A stretch of 64,000 bases of DNA from Sphingobacterium corticibacter (lineage in GTDB: Bacteria; Bacteroidota; Bacteroidia; Sphingobacteriales; Sphingobacteriaceae), in NCBI RefSeq assembly GCF_003076635.1, contig NZ_QDKG01000001.1:124001-188000 (forward strand). Reading direction: 5' to 3'. Below the pieces are notes generated by a model. The model did not search any database. It was not told the origin of the DNA and was given only the letters and a program-made list of their open reading frames with translations. Shown piece after piece: positions 8,599 to 17,043 of the stretch (position 1 is its first letter; each line of letters opens with the position of its first letter). Position numbers and translations under genes: made by a program.

Positions 8599-10911
8599 AT
8601 GAACCTACGTTATTTAATTTATTCCCTATCCTTTTTGTTTTCGATAGGGGCACTTTCTGCCCAACAAATTGATCAGGTAGAAAGACCTGAAGAATGGGTA
8701 AATACCCTAATGGGAACCGACTCCAAAGTATCTATGTCTAATGGAAATACTTATCCAGCTATTGCTGTGCCATGGGGGATGAATTTCTGGAGTCCGCAAA
8801 CCGGAAAAATGGGCGATGGCTGGATGTATACTTATGCATCGGACAAGCTTCGCGGTTTCAAACAAACACATCAACCTTCTCCTTGGATGAATGATTACGG
8901 TCAGTTCTCCATTATGCCGGGAAGTGGTACACCTGAGATAGATCAAAACAAGAGAGCTAGCTGGTTTTCGCACAAATCCGAAACGGCTAAGCCATACTAT
9001 TATAGTGTGTATTTAGCAGATGCTGATGTAACAACAGAGATTACACCAACCGAACGTGCTGCGGTATTCCGTTTTACGTTTCCAGAAAGTGATAGCTCGT
9101 TCGTGGCTATCGATGCCTTTGATAGAGGGTCTGAAGTAAAATTCATTCCGTCGGAGAATAAAATAGTGGGTTACTCTAGCCGCTACAGCCGTGGTAAATA
9201 CGAGAACTTCAAAAACTACTTTGTCATCTACTTCGACAAAGACGTGACCTTTACCAAAATCTGGAAAGACAGCGTATATCAAGCAGCCAGCGAGCAAGCA
9301 GCTGCAGGAAATCATACCGGTGCCATTGTAGGTTTCAAAACCAAACGTGGCGAGCAGGTCAATATGCGCGTAGCATCTTCTTTCATTAGTTACGAACAAG
9401 CAGAACTAAATCTTTCTCGCGAAGTCGGTGCTAAATCGTTTGCGAACGTGCATGACGAGGCTAAAGAAGCTTGGCATCAGACGTTGAGCCGCGTAAAAGT
9501 AGGCGGTGGTACACACGATCAGTTGAAGACATTTTACTCTTGTTTATACAGAACCGTGTTGTTTCCAAATAAACTGTATGAAATCGATGCAAACAACGAG
9601 CCGGTACACTGGAGCCCATACAATGGCAAGATCCTTCCAGGTCGTATGTTTGCCGGTACAGGTTTTTGGGATACGTTCCGTGCGTTATATCCATTCTTGA
9701 ATTTGGTTTATCCAGAGATCAATGTGGAGATGCAAGAAGGATTGGCCAACGCGTACAAAGAAGGCGGTTGGTTGCCGGAGTGGAGCAGCCCAGGTTATGC
9801 CAATATCATGGTGGGTAATAACTCGGCGTCTGTGGTATCGGATGCGCACATCAAAGGATTGCGCGGTTATGATATCGAAACCTTGTACGAAGCGTTGCTA
9901 AATGGTGCAAATAATGAAGGGCCAATGACGGCAGTAGGCCGTGCAGGCGCTCCTTATTATTTGGATCTTGGTTATGTGCCTTACGATGTAGGAATCAACG
10001 AGAATGCCGCTAGAACGTTGGAGTACGCGTACGATGATTTTGCGATTTATCAATTGGCAAAAGCATTAAAGAAACCAAAGAAAGAAATCGAATTGTACCG
10101 TACACGTAGTATGAACTACAAGCATCTATTTGATCCAGCAACTGGATTGATGCGCGGTAAAAATAAAGATGGATCATTCCAATCACCATTTAACCCATTC
10201 ACTTGGGGCGATGCATTTACCGAAGGAAATAGCTGGCATTACACGTGGTCGGTATTCCACGATGTGGAAGGTTTGGCGCGTTTGATGGGTGGTCATAAAG
10301 CATTCACCACCAAATTAGACTCGGTATTCTCTTTGCCTCCAGTTTATGATGAAAGTTATTATGGCGGCGTGATTCACGAGATTCGTGAAATGCAAGTGGC
10401 CAATATGGGTCAATATGCCCATGGTAATCAGCCGATTCAGCACATGATTTACCTGTACAACTATGCAGGCGAGCCTTGGAAAACACAGTACTGGGCACGT
10501 GAAACGATGGACCGTATGTACACGCCGTATCCTGATGGATATTGTGGTGATGAAGATAATGGACAAACGTCGGCTTGGTATGTATTCTCGGCATTAGGAT
10601 TCTATCCTGTTTGTCCCGCTACGAATGAATATATCTTGGGCTCACCATTGTTTGATAAAGCAGAAATTACCTTAGCCAACGGCAAAACGGTATCGATACA
10701 AGCTGGAAACAACAGCGCCGAGAATCGTTATGTACAGCAGTTGAATGTAGATGGCAAAGCGCATGCGAAGAATTTCATCACACATGAGCAATTGCAAAAA
10801 GGTACTAAAATTGACTTCTCGATGGGAGCGCAGCCTAATACACAACGCGGAACATCTGCAAAAGATTTCCCGTATTCGTTGAGTTTAGAAGTGGAAGGAA
10901 AATATAAATAA
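8599..10911 (+). CDS. GH92 alpha-mannosidase, copy 1 (secreted)
   Basis: Family 92 glycoside hydrolase, an inverting, calcium-dependent exo-alpha-mannosidase fold. It has 770 residues with a signal peptide (1-21). The N-terminal beta-sandwich starts VNTLMGTDS..GNTYPAIAVPWGMNFWSPQTG. The (alpha/alpha)6 domain carries E542 in TEGNSWHYTW, the conserved region of the general acid, and GDEDNGQTSAWYVFSALGFYPV, the Asp-rich base region. The usual form of that loop is GN(D/E)DxGQMSAW, so the GDEDNGQT version is a mild variant. Its stop codon overlaps the start of copy 2 (TAATG), giving translational coupling. Linkage specificity cannot be told from sequence. Confidence 0.95.
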   Translation: MNLRYLIYSLSFLFSIGALSAQQIDQVERPEEWVNTLMGTDSKVSMSNGNTYPAIAVPWGMNFWSPQTGKMGDGWMYTYASDKLRGFKQTHQPSPWMNDYGQFSIMPGSGTPEIDQNKRASWFSHKSETAKPYYYSVYLADADVTTEITPTERAAVFRFTFPESDSSFVAIDAFDRGSEVKFIPSENKIVGYSSRYSRGKYENFKNYFVIYFDKDVTFTKIWKDSVYQAASEQAAAGNHTGAIVGFKTKRGEQVNMRVASSFISYEQAELNLSREVGAKSFANVHDEAKEAWHQTLSRVKVGGGTHDQLKTFYSCLYRTVLFPNKLYEIDANNEPVHWSPYNGKILPGRMFAGTGFWDTFRALYPFLNLVYPEINVEMQEGLANAYKEGGWLPEWSSPGYANIMVGNNSASVVSDAHIKGLRGYDIETLYEALLNGANNEGPMTAVGRAGAPYYLDLGYVPYDVGINENAARTLEYAYDDFAIYQLAKALKKPKKEIELYRTRSMNYKHLFDPATGLMRGKNKDGSFQSPFNPFTWGDAFTEGNSWHYTWSVFHDVEGLARLMGGHKAFTTKLDSVFSLPPVYDESYYGGVIHEIREMQVANMGQYAHGNQPIQHMIYLYNYAGEPWKTQYWARETMDRMYTPYPDGYCGDEDNGQTSAWYVFSALGFYPVCPATNEYILGSPLFDKAEITLANGKTVSIQAGNNSAENRYVQQLNVDGKAHAKNFITHEQLQKGTKIDFSMGAQPNTQRGTSAKDFPYSLSLEVEGKYK

Positions 10912-13250
10912 TGATAAACTTAGGTTTAGCTAATAAAGTGCGCTGGCAGGAATGCCTGCGCACTTTTGGTGTCGTGAGTTTGCTACATCTGGCTGTTGCT
11001 TCGCAAGCGCAAGAAAAAAGACTCGTAGATTATGTAGATCCGATGATCGGTACGGCCAAAATGGGACATACTTATCCTGGACCAACTGTGCCATTTGGAT
11101 CGGTGCAGCTCAGTCCGGATACCGATACGATCCCGTACGCCATGAACGGCAAGTACAATGGCGATGTGTACAAATATTGTGCTGGCTATCAATATAGTGA
11201 TCCCACCATCGTTGGCTTTAGTCATACACATTTCAGTGGTACAGGTCATTCGGATTTAGGTGATTTCTTACTAATGCCCACCAGTGGTGCATTGAAACTT
11301 AATCCTGGTACGGCAGATCAACCGGGTAGCGGTTACCGTTCGGCATTCAGCCATGACAATGAAACAGCTGCGGCAAATTATTACAAAGTAAAATTAGATG
11401 CGCACAACATCACCGCAGAGCTGACAACCAGTGCACGTGTGGGTCATCATAAATATACTTTTAGCCAAGCAGGAGAGAGCCATATCGTGTTCGATCTGAT
11501 GCACGGTATCTATAATTACGATGATAAAAATGTGTGGACAGTAGCGCGTGTGCTAGATGACCATACCATTGTAGGATATCGCCAAACGCATGGTTGGGCA
11601 AGAACTCGCGTCGTGCATTTTGCGATGAAGTTTTCCAAGCCATTTAAAAATTATGGTACGAAGGATTTCGAAAAACAGCAAGTGTACAAAGGTTTCTGGC
11701 GCAAGTTTGACCAAACCGACAACTTCCCAGACATCGCTGGCACGAAGATCCGGATGCACTTTGACTTTGATGTAGCAGCTAACGAAGAAATTCAGGTGAA
11801 GCTGGCGATCTCTCCCGTAAGTATGGACAATGCCTTGGCGAATATGGAGGCAGAAGTGCCGCATTGGGACTTCGATCGTACCAAACGCGAAGGACAGGAT
11901 CTGTGGGAGAAAGAATTAGGTCGTATTCAAGCGAAGTTGCCTACTAAGGAAGATTATGTCAATTTCTACACGGCGATGTACCATGCAGCGTTGATGCCAA
12001 CGGAATACATGGATGTAAATGGACAATACCGTGGCTTGGATCATCAGGTGCATCAAGCGGATGGTTTTGTCAATTATTCTTCTTTCTCTTTGTGGGATAC
12101 TTTCCGCGCTTTTCATCCGTACATGAACTTAGTCAACCCTTCGCGCAACGCCGATATGGTGGCTTCGATGATGGCGCACTACGATCAGAGTACGCTGAAA
12201 ATGTTGCCGATCTGGTCGCATTATGGTAATGACAACTGGTGCATGAGTGGTTATCACAGTGTTTCTGTGATTGCAGATGCGATCTTGAAAGGTGTGTACA
12301 AGGGCGATGCTAACAAAGCGTTGGATGCCTGTATTGCAACCGCAAATTATCGCCGCTATGAAGGCATTGGTGAATACATTGATCTGGGTTATATTCCTGA
12401 TGAGAAAAATGGTACTTCGGTATCTAACACGTTGGAATATGCTTACGACGATTGGTGTATCGCGCAATTGGCAAAGCACTTGAACAGAGAGTCTGATTAC
12501 CAGACTTTTGCCAAAAGAGCTGAAAACTGGCGTAATATGTTTGATCCATCGATCGGCTTTATGCGTCCGAAAGATGCGCAAGGCAAGTTCCGTGAGCAAT
12601 TTGATGTGTTGGAAACACACGGACAAGGTTTTATAGAAGGCAATACCTGGAATTATAGCTTGTATGTGCCACATAATCCGCAAGGATTAATGGAGTTGAT
12701 CGGTGGCAAAAAGAAGCTGTCAACTTACTTAGATTCCTTATTTACTATGCACCTTCCCGACAAATTCTTCGAACATACAGAGGATATCACGCGTGAAGGT
12801 ATTATCGGAAATTATGTACATGGTAATGAACCGGCGCACCACGTGGTTTATCTATATCAGTTGGTTGGCGAAGGTTGGAAATCCCAAGAATGGATTCGTA
12901 AGATCTTGAAAGATCAATATCATAATGGAGCAGATGGCTTAGGTGGCAACGATGATTGCGGACAGATGAGTGCTTGGTATTTGTTTTCTAGCTTGGGCTT
13001 CTATCCGGTGGCACCAGGTTCAACCGATTATTGGTTGGGTAGTCCATTAGTAGAATCGGCCTCTGTTCGACTGGAGAATGGAAAGACATTCGAAGTAGAA
13101 GCCATCAACCAAAGTGATAAAAATGTCTATGTACAAGAAGTACGTCTAAACGGCCAGCCGTTGAAAGGCTATATCTTGAAACATGCCGACATCGTGAATG
13201 GTGGTAAGTTGCAATTTAAAATGGGCGCGAAGCCCAATAAAAAAGCGTAA
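10911..13250 (+). CDS. GH92 alpha-mannosidase, copy 2 (secreted)
   Basis: A second family 92 enzyme of 779 residues. It has an unusually long, partly polar N-terminus before the hydrophobic stretch (VVSLLHLAVASQAQ, ending about residue 34), so the signal peptide is atypical or the true start is later. The core begins VDYVDPMIGTAKMGHTYPGPTVPFGSVQLSPDT. E576 lies in IEGNTWNYS and the base loop is the canonical GGNDDCGQMSAWYLFSSLGFYPV. It differs clearly from copy 1, so the two probably cut different alpha-mannosidic linkages of N-glycan or yeast-type mannan. It is the last gene before a strong terminator at 13284. Confidence 0.95.
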   Translation: MINLGLANKVRWQECLRTFGVVSLLHLAVASQAQEKRLVDYVDPMIGTAKMGHTYPGPTVPFGSVQLSPDTDTIPYAMNGKYNGDVYKYCAGYQYSDPTIVGFSHTHFSGTGHSDLGDFLLMPTSGALKLNPGTADQPGSGYRSAFSHDNETAAANYYKVKLDAHNITAELTTSARVGHHKYTFSQAGESHIVFDLMHGIYNYDDKNVWTVARVLDDHTIVGYRQTHGWARTRVVHFAMKFSKPFKNYGTKDFEKQQVYKGFWRKFDQTDNFPDIAGTKIRMHFDFDVAANEEIQVKLAISPVSMDNALANMEAEVPHWDFDRTKREGQDLWEKELGRIQAKLPTKEDYVNFYTAMYHAALMPTEYMDVNGQYRGLDHQVHQADGFVNYSSFSLWDTFRAFHPYMNLVNPSRNADMVASMMAHYDQSTLKMLPIWSHYGNDNWCMSGYHSVSVIADAILKGVYKGDANKALDACIATANYRRYEGIGEYIDLGYIPDEKNGTSVSNTLEYAYDDWCIAQLAKHLNRESDYQTFAKRAENWRNMFDPSIGFMRPKDAQGKFREQFDVLETHGQGFIEGNTWNYSLYVPHNPQGLMELIGGKKKLSTYLDSLFTMHLPDKFFEHTEDITREGIIGNYVHGNEPAHHVVYLYQLVGEGWKSQEWIRKILKDQYHNGADGLGGNDDCGQMSAWYLFSSLGFYPVAPGSTDYWLGSPLVESASVRLENGKTFEVEAINQSDKNVYVQEVRLNGQPLKGYILKHADIVNGGKLQFKMGAKPNKKA

Positions 13251-13283
13251 AGTACTACTTGATCGAAACAATACGTAAGGAAG

Positions 13284-13315
13284 ACGGCATGAAATCTAAG
13301 TTTCATGCCGTTTTT
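13284..13315 (+). terminator. intrinsic terminator of the GH92 operon
   Basis: Stem ACGGCATGAAA (13284-13294) pairs with TTTCATGCCGT (13301-13311) across a six-base loop and is followed by a T run. Confidence 0.9.
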
Positions 13316-13455
13316 CTTAAAAATCAGGTAAAAAATACTGGTTTTCCAGTAGACGATAATGCAAGGTATTTCTGTTTAGAAATTTTATCTTGGAGGTGTA
13401 AATAGTTAGCCGAAGACTACTCTCGCTTGACCTTAAAATATAGATACCCATAAAG

Positions 13456-14256
13456 ATGAAAAAGATACTTTTCCTAGCAGCCCTTATTGGTTTTTCGTAC
13501 ACCTCACAAGCGCAGGTTTTAAAGAAGATCCAGCGAAAGTTGGAAGATAAAGCCGAGAAAACGGTTGATAACGTGTTAGACAAAAAGCAGCCTAAATCCG
13601 AGACTAGTTCGGGGTCGGTAAATACTTCGGGTGCTATCGATATCTTAACTACTAGCGAACCCTTTCTGGGAGGAACACAGTTGATCTTTTCAGACGATTT
13701 AAGAAATGAGGCTGTTGGAAGTATGCCGAGATATTGGCAAACCAATAGTACCGGTTCCGTGGTAGAGATTAGTGGCGCAGCCGGCAAATGGCTAAATCTC
13801 GCTCCGCAGGCTTCATATCAATTAGATACTTTATTACAGCTTCCGTCTAAATTTACTTTGGAGTTTGATCTTCTCACGCGTGCAAGCGAGGCGAAAGATT
13901 TGCGCAAAATAGAATTTGGCTTTTCGAAGAACAACAATACACAGAAGTTTATTTATGGTGTCTCCAAAGAAGTGAGCATTTACCAAGCGCTGCAATATTA
14001 TTACGATAATATTTCCACAAATGCGGGGACTCATAGTAGCCGATTGCCTTTCCCTTTGAGTAATTATGCCAATGCAGTGATGCATGTATCCATGTCGGTT
14101 GATGGTGAACGTTTGCAGGTTTATATCGATCAGCAAAAAGTGTTGGATGCTGCGATTATAGATGTGAATGCGCCGAAGCATTTCTATCTGTCTACCGAGA
14201 CGTACCGAAACAATGCCAAGGCATTCATTAGTAATTTAAAGATCGCTGGTTTTTAG
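13456..14256 (+). CDS. secreted protein with lectin/glucanase-like beta-sandwich region
   Basis: A 266-residue protein with a clear signal peptide (1-19, ending SQAQ), then a basic coiled segment VLKKIQRKLEDKAEKTVDNVLDKK. A beta-rich region (about 75-266) contains FSDDLRNEAVGSMPRYWQ and FTLEFDLLTR, ending in AFISNLKIAGF. This layout resembles the N-terminal portion of larger Bacteroidota OmpA-type proteins, but no OmpA peptidoglycan-binding domain follows here. It may be a free-standing version of that domain with a concanavalin-like fold. Function unknown. Single gene, terminated at 14281. Confidence 0.8.
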   Translation: MKKILFLAALIGFSYTSQAQVLKKIQRKLEDKAEKTVDNVLDKKQPKSETSSGSVNTSGAIDILTTSEPFLGGTQLIFSDDLRNEAVGSMPRYWQTNSTGSVVEISGAAGKWLNLAPQASYQLDTLLQLPSKFTLEFDLLTRASEAKDLRKIEFGFSKNNNTQKFIYGVSKEVSIYQALQYYYDNISTNAGTHSSRLPFPLSNYANAVMHVSMSVDGERLQVYIDQQKVLDAAIIDVNAPKHFYLSTETYRNNAKAFISNLKIAGF

Positions 14257-14280
14257 TCATATTAACTGATACAAGTGATA

Positions 14281-14317
14281 AAAGCGCTATGAAGATCAGT
14301 CTTCATAGCGCTTTTTT
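14281..14317 (+). terminator. intrinsic terminator after the 13456 gene
   Basis: A 12-bp perfect stem GCGCTATGAAGA (14284-14295) / TCTTCATAGCGC (14300-14311), loop TCAG, then six T. It separates this gene from the opposing ATPase gene. Confidence 0.93.
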
Positions 14318-14347
14318 GTGCTAATTACCAGTAAAATAAAGACGGTG

Positions 14348-15013
14348 CTAATCTTTCTTGAGCTGTCCGTCTAATAAATTGATGATGCGGTTGCCGTATT
14401 CAGCATTCTTTTCTGAGTGAGTAACCTGAACGATCGTTACACCTTCTTCATTCAATTGCTTAAATAGCTTCATGACATCTTCACCTTGCTGAGAATTGAG
14501 ATTCCCCGTTGGTTCATCTGCCAAAATCAGGTTAGGAGATCCCGCCAAAGCGCGTGCGATGCCTACAATCTGCTGTTGGCCACCCGATAGTTGATTCGGA
14601 AACAAGTCTTTCTTACCGACAATACCAAAGCGATCCAACATGTCTCCCACAATGGCTCTTCGCTCCGAACCGGAAATGTTTTTATAGATCAAGGGCGTTT
14701 CGATGTTTTCGTATACCGTAAGTTCATCAATGAGATGATAGGATTGGAAAACAAAGCCAACACGCGACTGAAACAGCTCTGCTCTTTTACGGCTTTTCAG
14801 TGCATATACATCTTCTTCCAAAAAATGATACGTGCCTTCATCGGGTGTATCCAAGTTTCCTAATATATGTAGGAGCGTTGATTTTCCAGATCCCGATGGT
14901 CCCATAATGGAGATAAATTCTCCCTGTTCGATGCGTAGGTTAATGTCTTTGAGCACAAATGTCTTCGTGCCCCCAACGTTATACCACTTGAAAATATGCT
15001 TTAATTCGATCAT
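14348..15013 (-). CDS. LolD/MacB-type ABC ATPase, stand-alone copy
   Basis: A 221-residue nucleotide-binding subunit of the family that powers LolCDE/MacB/FtsX-type permeases. Walker A GPSGSGKS at residues 40-47, Q loop [20 protein letters not shown], Walker [13 protein letters not shown] loop VTHS. The signature is [15 protein letters not shown]: the arginine that normally follows QQQ is replaced by isoleucine. The partner ATPase at 38547 keeps QQQRVAVARA. No permease is adjacent. The upstream sigma-54-like promoter and paired TGTTC-N6-GAACA sites tie it to the permease array, so it probably energises permeases encoded 2-27 kb away. Confidence 0.94.
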   Translation of the reverse strand: MIELKHIFKWYNVGGTKTFVLKDINLRIEQGEFISIMGPSGSGKSTLLHILGNLDTPDEGTYHFLEEDVYALKSRKRAELFQSRVGFVFQSYHLIDELTVYENIETPLIYKNISGSERRAIVGDMLDRFGIVGKKDLFPNQLSGGQQQIVGIARALAGSPNLILADEPTGNLNSQQGEDVMKLFKQLNEEGVTIVQVTHSEKNAEYGNRIINLLDGQLKKD

Positions 15014-15042
15014 GTATGCAATGGCTTTATGTTAGAACCTCT

Positions 15043-15059
15043 GTCTAAGGTTATGCCAG
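15043..15059 (-). promoter_or_regulatory. sigma-54-like promoter of the stand-alone ATPase gene
   Basis: Minus strand TGGCAT (15058-15053), then TAGAC where the -12 element should be: GG-N10-GA, with the GC of the consensus reduced to GA. Predicted start is near 15032, about 20 nt before the ATG. The GG is 55 bp from the nearest enhancer dyad. Confidence 0.5.
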
Positions 15060-15111
15060 AGTGATAACTTGCTGTTATTCAGTTGTTATGTTGTGGTTTT
15101 GTCTAGGTTAA

Positions 15112-15149
15112 TGTTCGGAACTGAACAGTTTGTTGTTCAGTTCCGAACA
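15112..15149. promoter_or_regulatory. paired enhancer dyads (site A) upstream of the ATPase
   Basis: TGTTCGGAACTGAACA (15112-15127) and TGTTCAGTTCCGAACA (15134-15149). Each is a TGTTC-N6-GAACA dyad and the two are exact reverse complements of one another. The gap is 6 bp and centres are 22 bp apart. Same motif and geometry as the sites at 23041 and 43310-43393. Confidence 0.75.
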
Positions 15150-15177
15150 GCTCAACGTGCACTAGTTGAGCTTTATT

Positions 15178-16131
15178 TCATGGATGACTGACGCCTTCGA
15201 AGGTCATCTTCACGGGCTTGATCAGGCCTTGCTCGTCGAAATGCAATTCTTCAATACAGGTTACGCGGTCGTGCGCACTAGTCTTTCCTAACGGGCGACG
15301 GTGATATACGATAAAGTACTTTTCTTCGTTAGGTACTTTAATCACCGAGTGGTGGCCTGCACCAGTGGCAATTTCGGGATCTTGCTCCAAGATCGTGTTT
15401 ACTCGTTTGAATGGGCCAAATGGCGAATCCGCAATCGCATAAGCTACTTTGTAATCTGGTCCTGTCCAGCCACCTTCAGACCACATGAAATAATACTTGC
15501 CATCTTTAATAAACATAAATGGCCCTTCTACGTAATTTTCGGGCGTAACTTCTTTGTAAAACGTGCCATCCTCGAAAGGCAATATTCCAGTGAAATCTGG
15601 TTTTAACTTCACCATGTTACAGTGTTTCCAACCGCCGTAGTACATGTAGTAGGTACCGTCTTTATCTTTAAACACGAATTGATCAATCGGCTGTGCTCCA
15701 TTGACATTTTCTTGAATCAATGGCTTGCCAATTAGGTCTTTGTAAGGTCCTTCCGGTTTGTCGGCAACGGCTACGCCGATACCACCAACTTCGCCCGGGT
15801 GCACGTCATTGGCACCAAAGAAGATGTAATATTTACCATCTTTTTCTAGGACAGCAGGCGCCCAAATGGCTTTATTCGCCCATTTTACTTCTTTATTATC
15901 TAATATACGCTCGTGTTTTTCCCATTTCACTAAATCTTTAGAAGAAAAAGCATCAAAGAATATTTGTTCCTCATAGGGTGCGGAGTAAGTTGGGAAGATC
16001 CAATACGTATTGTTATATACAATCCCTTCCGGATCGGCATAATTTCCTGGGAAAACGGGATTTTGTTGTGCTAGCGCAAATGAGCTGCAACTTAGCACAG
16101 CAGTAGCCACGAGGGAAGTAAATTTGTTCAT
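15178..16131 (-). CDS. secreted GH43-family glycosidase
   Basis: Five-bladed beta-propeller glycosidase of family 43 (arabinofuranosidase/xylosidase type) with 317 residues. A signal peptide covers residues 1-21. Catalytic landmarks in order are the general base Asp in GNYADPEGIVY, the pKa-modulating Asp in QPIDQFVF and the general acid Glu in YVEGPFMFIKDGKYY. AIWAPAVLEKDGKYYIFFGAND is the typical second blade. There is no extra carbohydrate-binding module. It is monocistronic, between the ATPase and a divergent membrane-protein gene. Substrate (arabinan, xylan side chains or another furanoside) is not resolved by sequence. Confidence 0.93.
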   Translation of the reverse strand: MNKFTSLVATAVLSCSSFALAQQNPVFPGNYADPEGIVYNNTYWIFPTYSAPYEEQIFFDAFSSKDLVKWEKHERILDNKEVKWANKAIWAPAVLEKDGKYYIFFGANDVHPGEVGGIGVAVADKPEGPYKDLIGKPLIQENVNGAQPIDQFVFKDKDGTYYMYYGGWKHCNMVKLKPDFTGILPFEDGTFYKEVTPENYVEGPFMFIKDGKYYFMWSEGGWTGPDYKVAYAIADSPFGPFKRVNTILEQDPEIATGAGHHSVIKVPNEEKYFIVYHRRPLGKTSAHDRVTCIEELHFDEQGLIKPVKMTFEGVSHP

Positions 16132-16246
16132 GCTTTTTCGATTTAGCGTTTATATCATATAGGTAATTACCTTCTAATATAATGCTTTTTTTTGGATTGG
16201 TTGCGGGATCGCACTGCGGTGATAGTAACAATTGGGATAGCATCTG

Positions 16247-16283
16247 CTTAGGATAATGATTGATCAAAAATTATTGTCCTAAG
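16247..16283. repeat. imperfect inverted repeat in a divergent intergenic region
   Basis: CTTAGGATAATGAT (16247-16260) and ATTATTGTCCTAAG (16270-16283) form 14-base arms with two mismatches across a 9-base centre. It lies between the divergent GH43 and membrane-protein genes. No T run follows, so an operator is more likely than a terminator; unproven. Confidence 0.4.
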
Positions 16284-16335
16284 ACAAGTATTGATGAGGA
16301 TCAAATATTTACATTTAAGTACCTAAAACAAGATT

Positions 16336-16974
16336 ATGGATCTTATATTTTTATTGCTTAGCCTTCTCACTGTCCTGCTATTTACCCACGCAACCCAATC
16401 GATAAAAGATGGAGCTATATTATTCGTATGGGCAAGCATTGTCTCATTTCTGGCAAGTAGGTCTTTATTTGCCAATTTTCCACTCTTATTAGCCATTGTC
16501 GTACTAATTACCATAAGGATTGGCTTATTTGTTTATAAGAGATTGAAATTAAAGCCGGTTAATAAATGTGTTTTATTAACGATCCATATCGTGAGAATTC
16601 CAGTAGAATTTGTTCTTTTTCAACTCTACTTATCAGGAAGCATCCCCATCTTGATGACCTACAAAGGATGGAATTTTGATATACTAATAGGATTGTCGGC
16701 TTTAGTATTAGCTGTATTATTATTCTTTATAAGGTTTTCTAAAATCACCGGAATATTAAAGATTTGGTCGGTAGTCGGCATATTGTCCTTAGCCTCCGTG
16801 GTCATCATCGCGATCTTATCATCACCCATACCCATTCAGCAATTTGCCTTTGAACAACCGAACACAGCTTTGCTCTATTTTCCTTATGTCTTACTGCCTT
16901 CTCTAATCGTACCTACTGTATTTTTATCACATTTCTTATTGCTAAAAAGTATGCGTAGTGAAGACAATGTGTAA
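16336..16974 (+). CDS. multi-pass inner-membrane protein, unknown function
   Basis: A 212-residue very hydrophobic protein with about seven predicted membrane helices, including residues 3-20, 24-45, 48-65, 80-102, 113-133, 140-162 and 180-205. The loop IHIVRIPVEFVLFQLYLSG between helices is a short conserved-looking stretch that I have seen in unnamed Bacteroidota membrane proteins, but I cannot assign a function. The C-terminus is charged (KSMRSEDNV). It converges with the permease array. Confidence 0.8.
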   Translation: MDLIFLLLSLLTVLLFTHATQSIKDGAILFVWASIVSFLASRSLFANFPLLLAIVVLITIRIGLFVYKRLKLKPVNKCVLLTIHIVRIPVEFVLFQLYLSGSIPILMTYKGWNFDILIGLSALVLAVLLFFIRFSKITGILKIWSVVGILSLASVVIIAILSSPIPIQQFAFEQPNTALLYFPYVLLPSLIVPTVFLSHFLLLKSMRSEDNV

Positions 16975-16995
16975 AAAGGGTATGGCAACAACCTT

Positions 16996-17034
16996 CTAAT
17001 CATCCCGCAGGCTACGAGTTGGATTCATCAAAGC
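16996..17034 (-). pseudogene. relic of an FtsX permease C-terminus
   Basis: On the minus strand, immediately after the stop of the 17044 permease, the frame 17034-16996 reads ALMNPTRSLRDD followed by a stop. This is the diagnostic C-terminus of these permeases (compare NPVNSLRND, NPIQSLRNE and NPVDSLRDE in the intact copies). No start, membrane segment or upstream part remains. I infer that another permease gene once followed and was lost by recombination, leaving its last 12 codons. Confidence 0.75.
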
Positions 17035-17043
17035 ATTTTAGAT

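Noticed and set aside
12129..12683. 184-codon open frame on the minus strand
   Set aside because: Lies entirely antisense inside the GH92 copy 2 gene, has no domain-like pattern, and its composition mirrors codon bias of the real gene.
16132..16335. Enhancer dyad in front of GH43
   Set aside because: No TGTTC-N6-GAACA sequence; the inverted repeat there (16247-16283) has unrelated arms.
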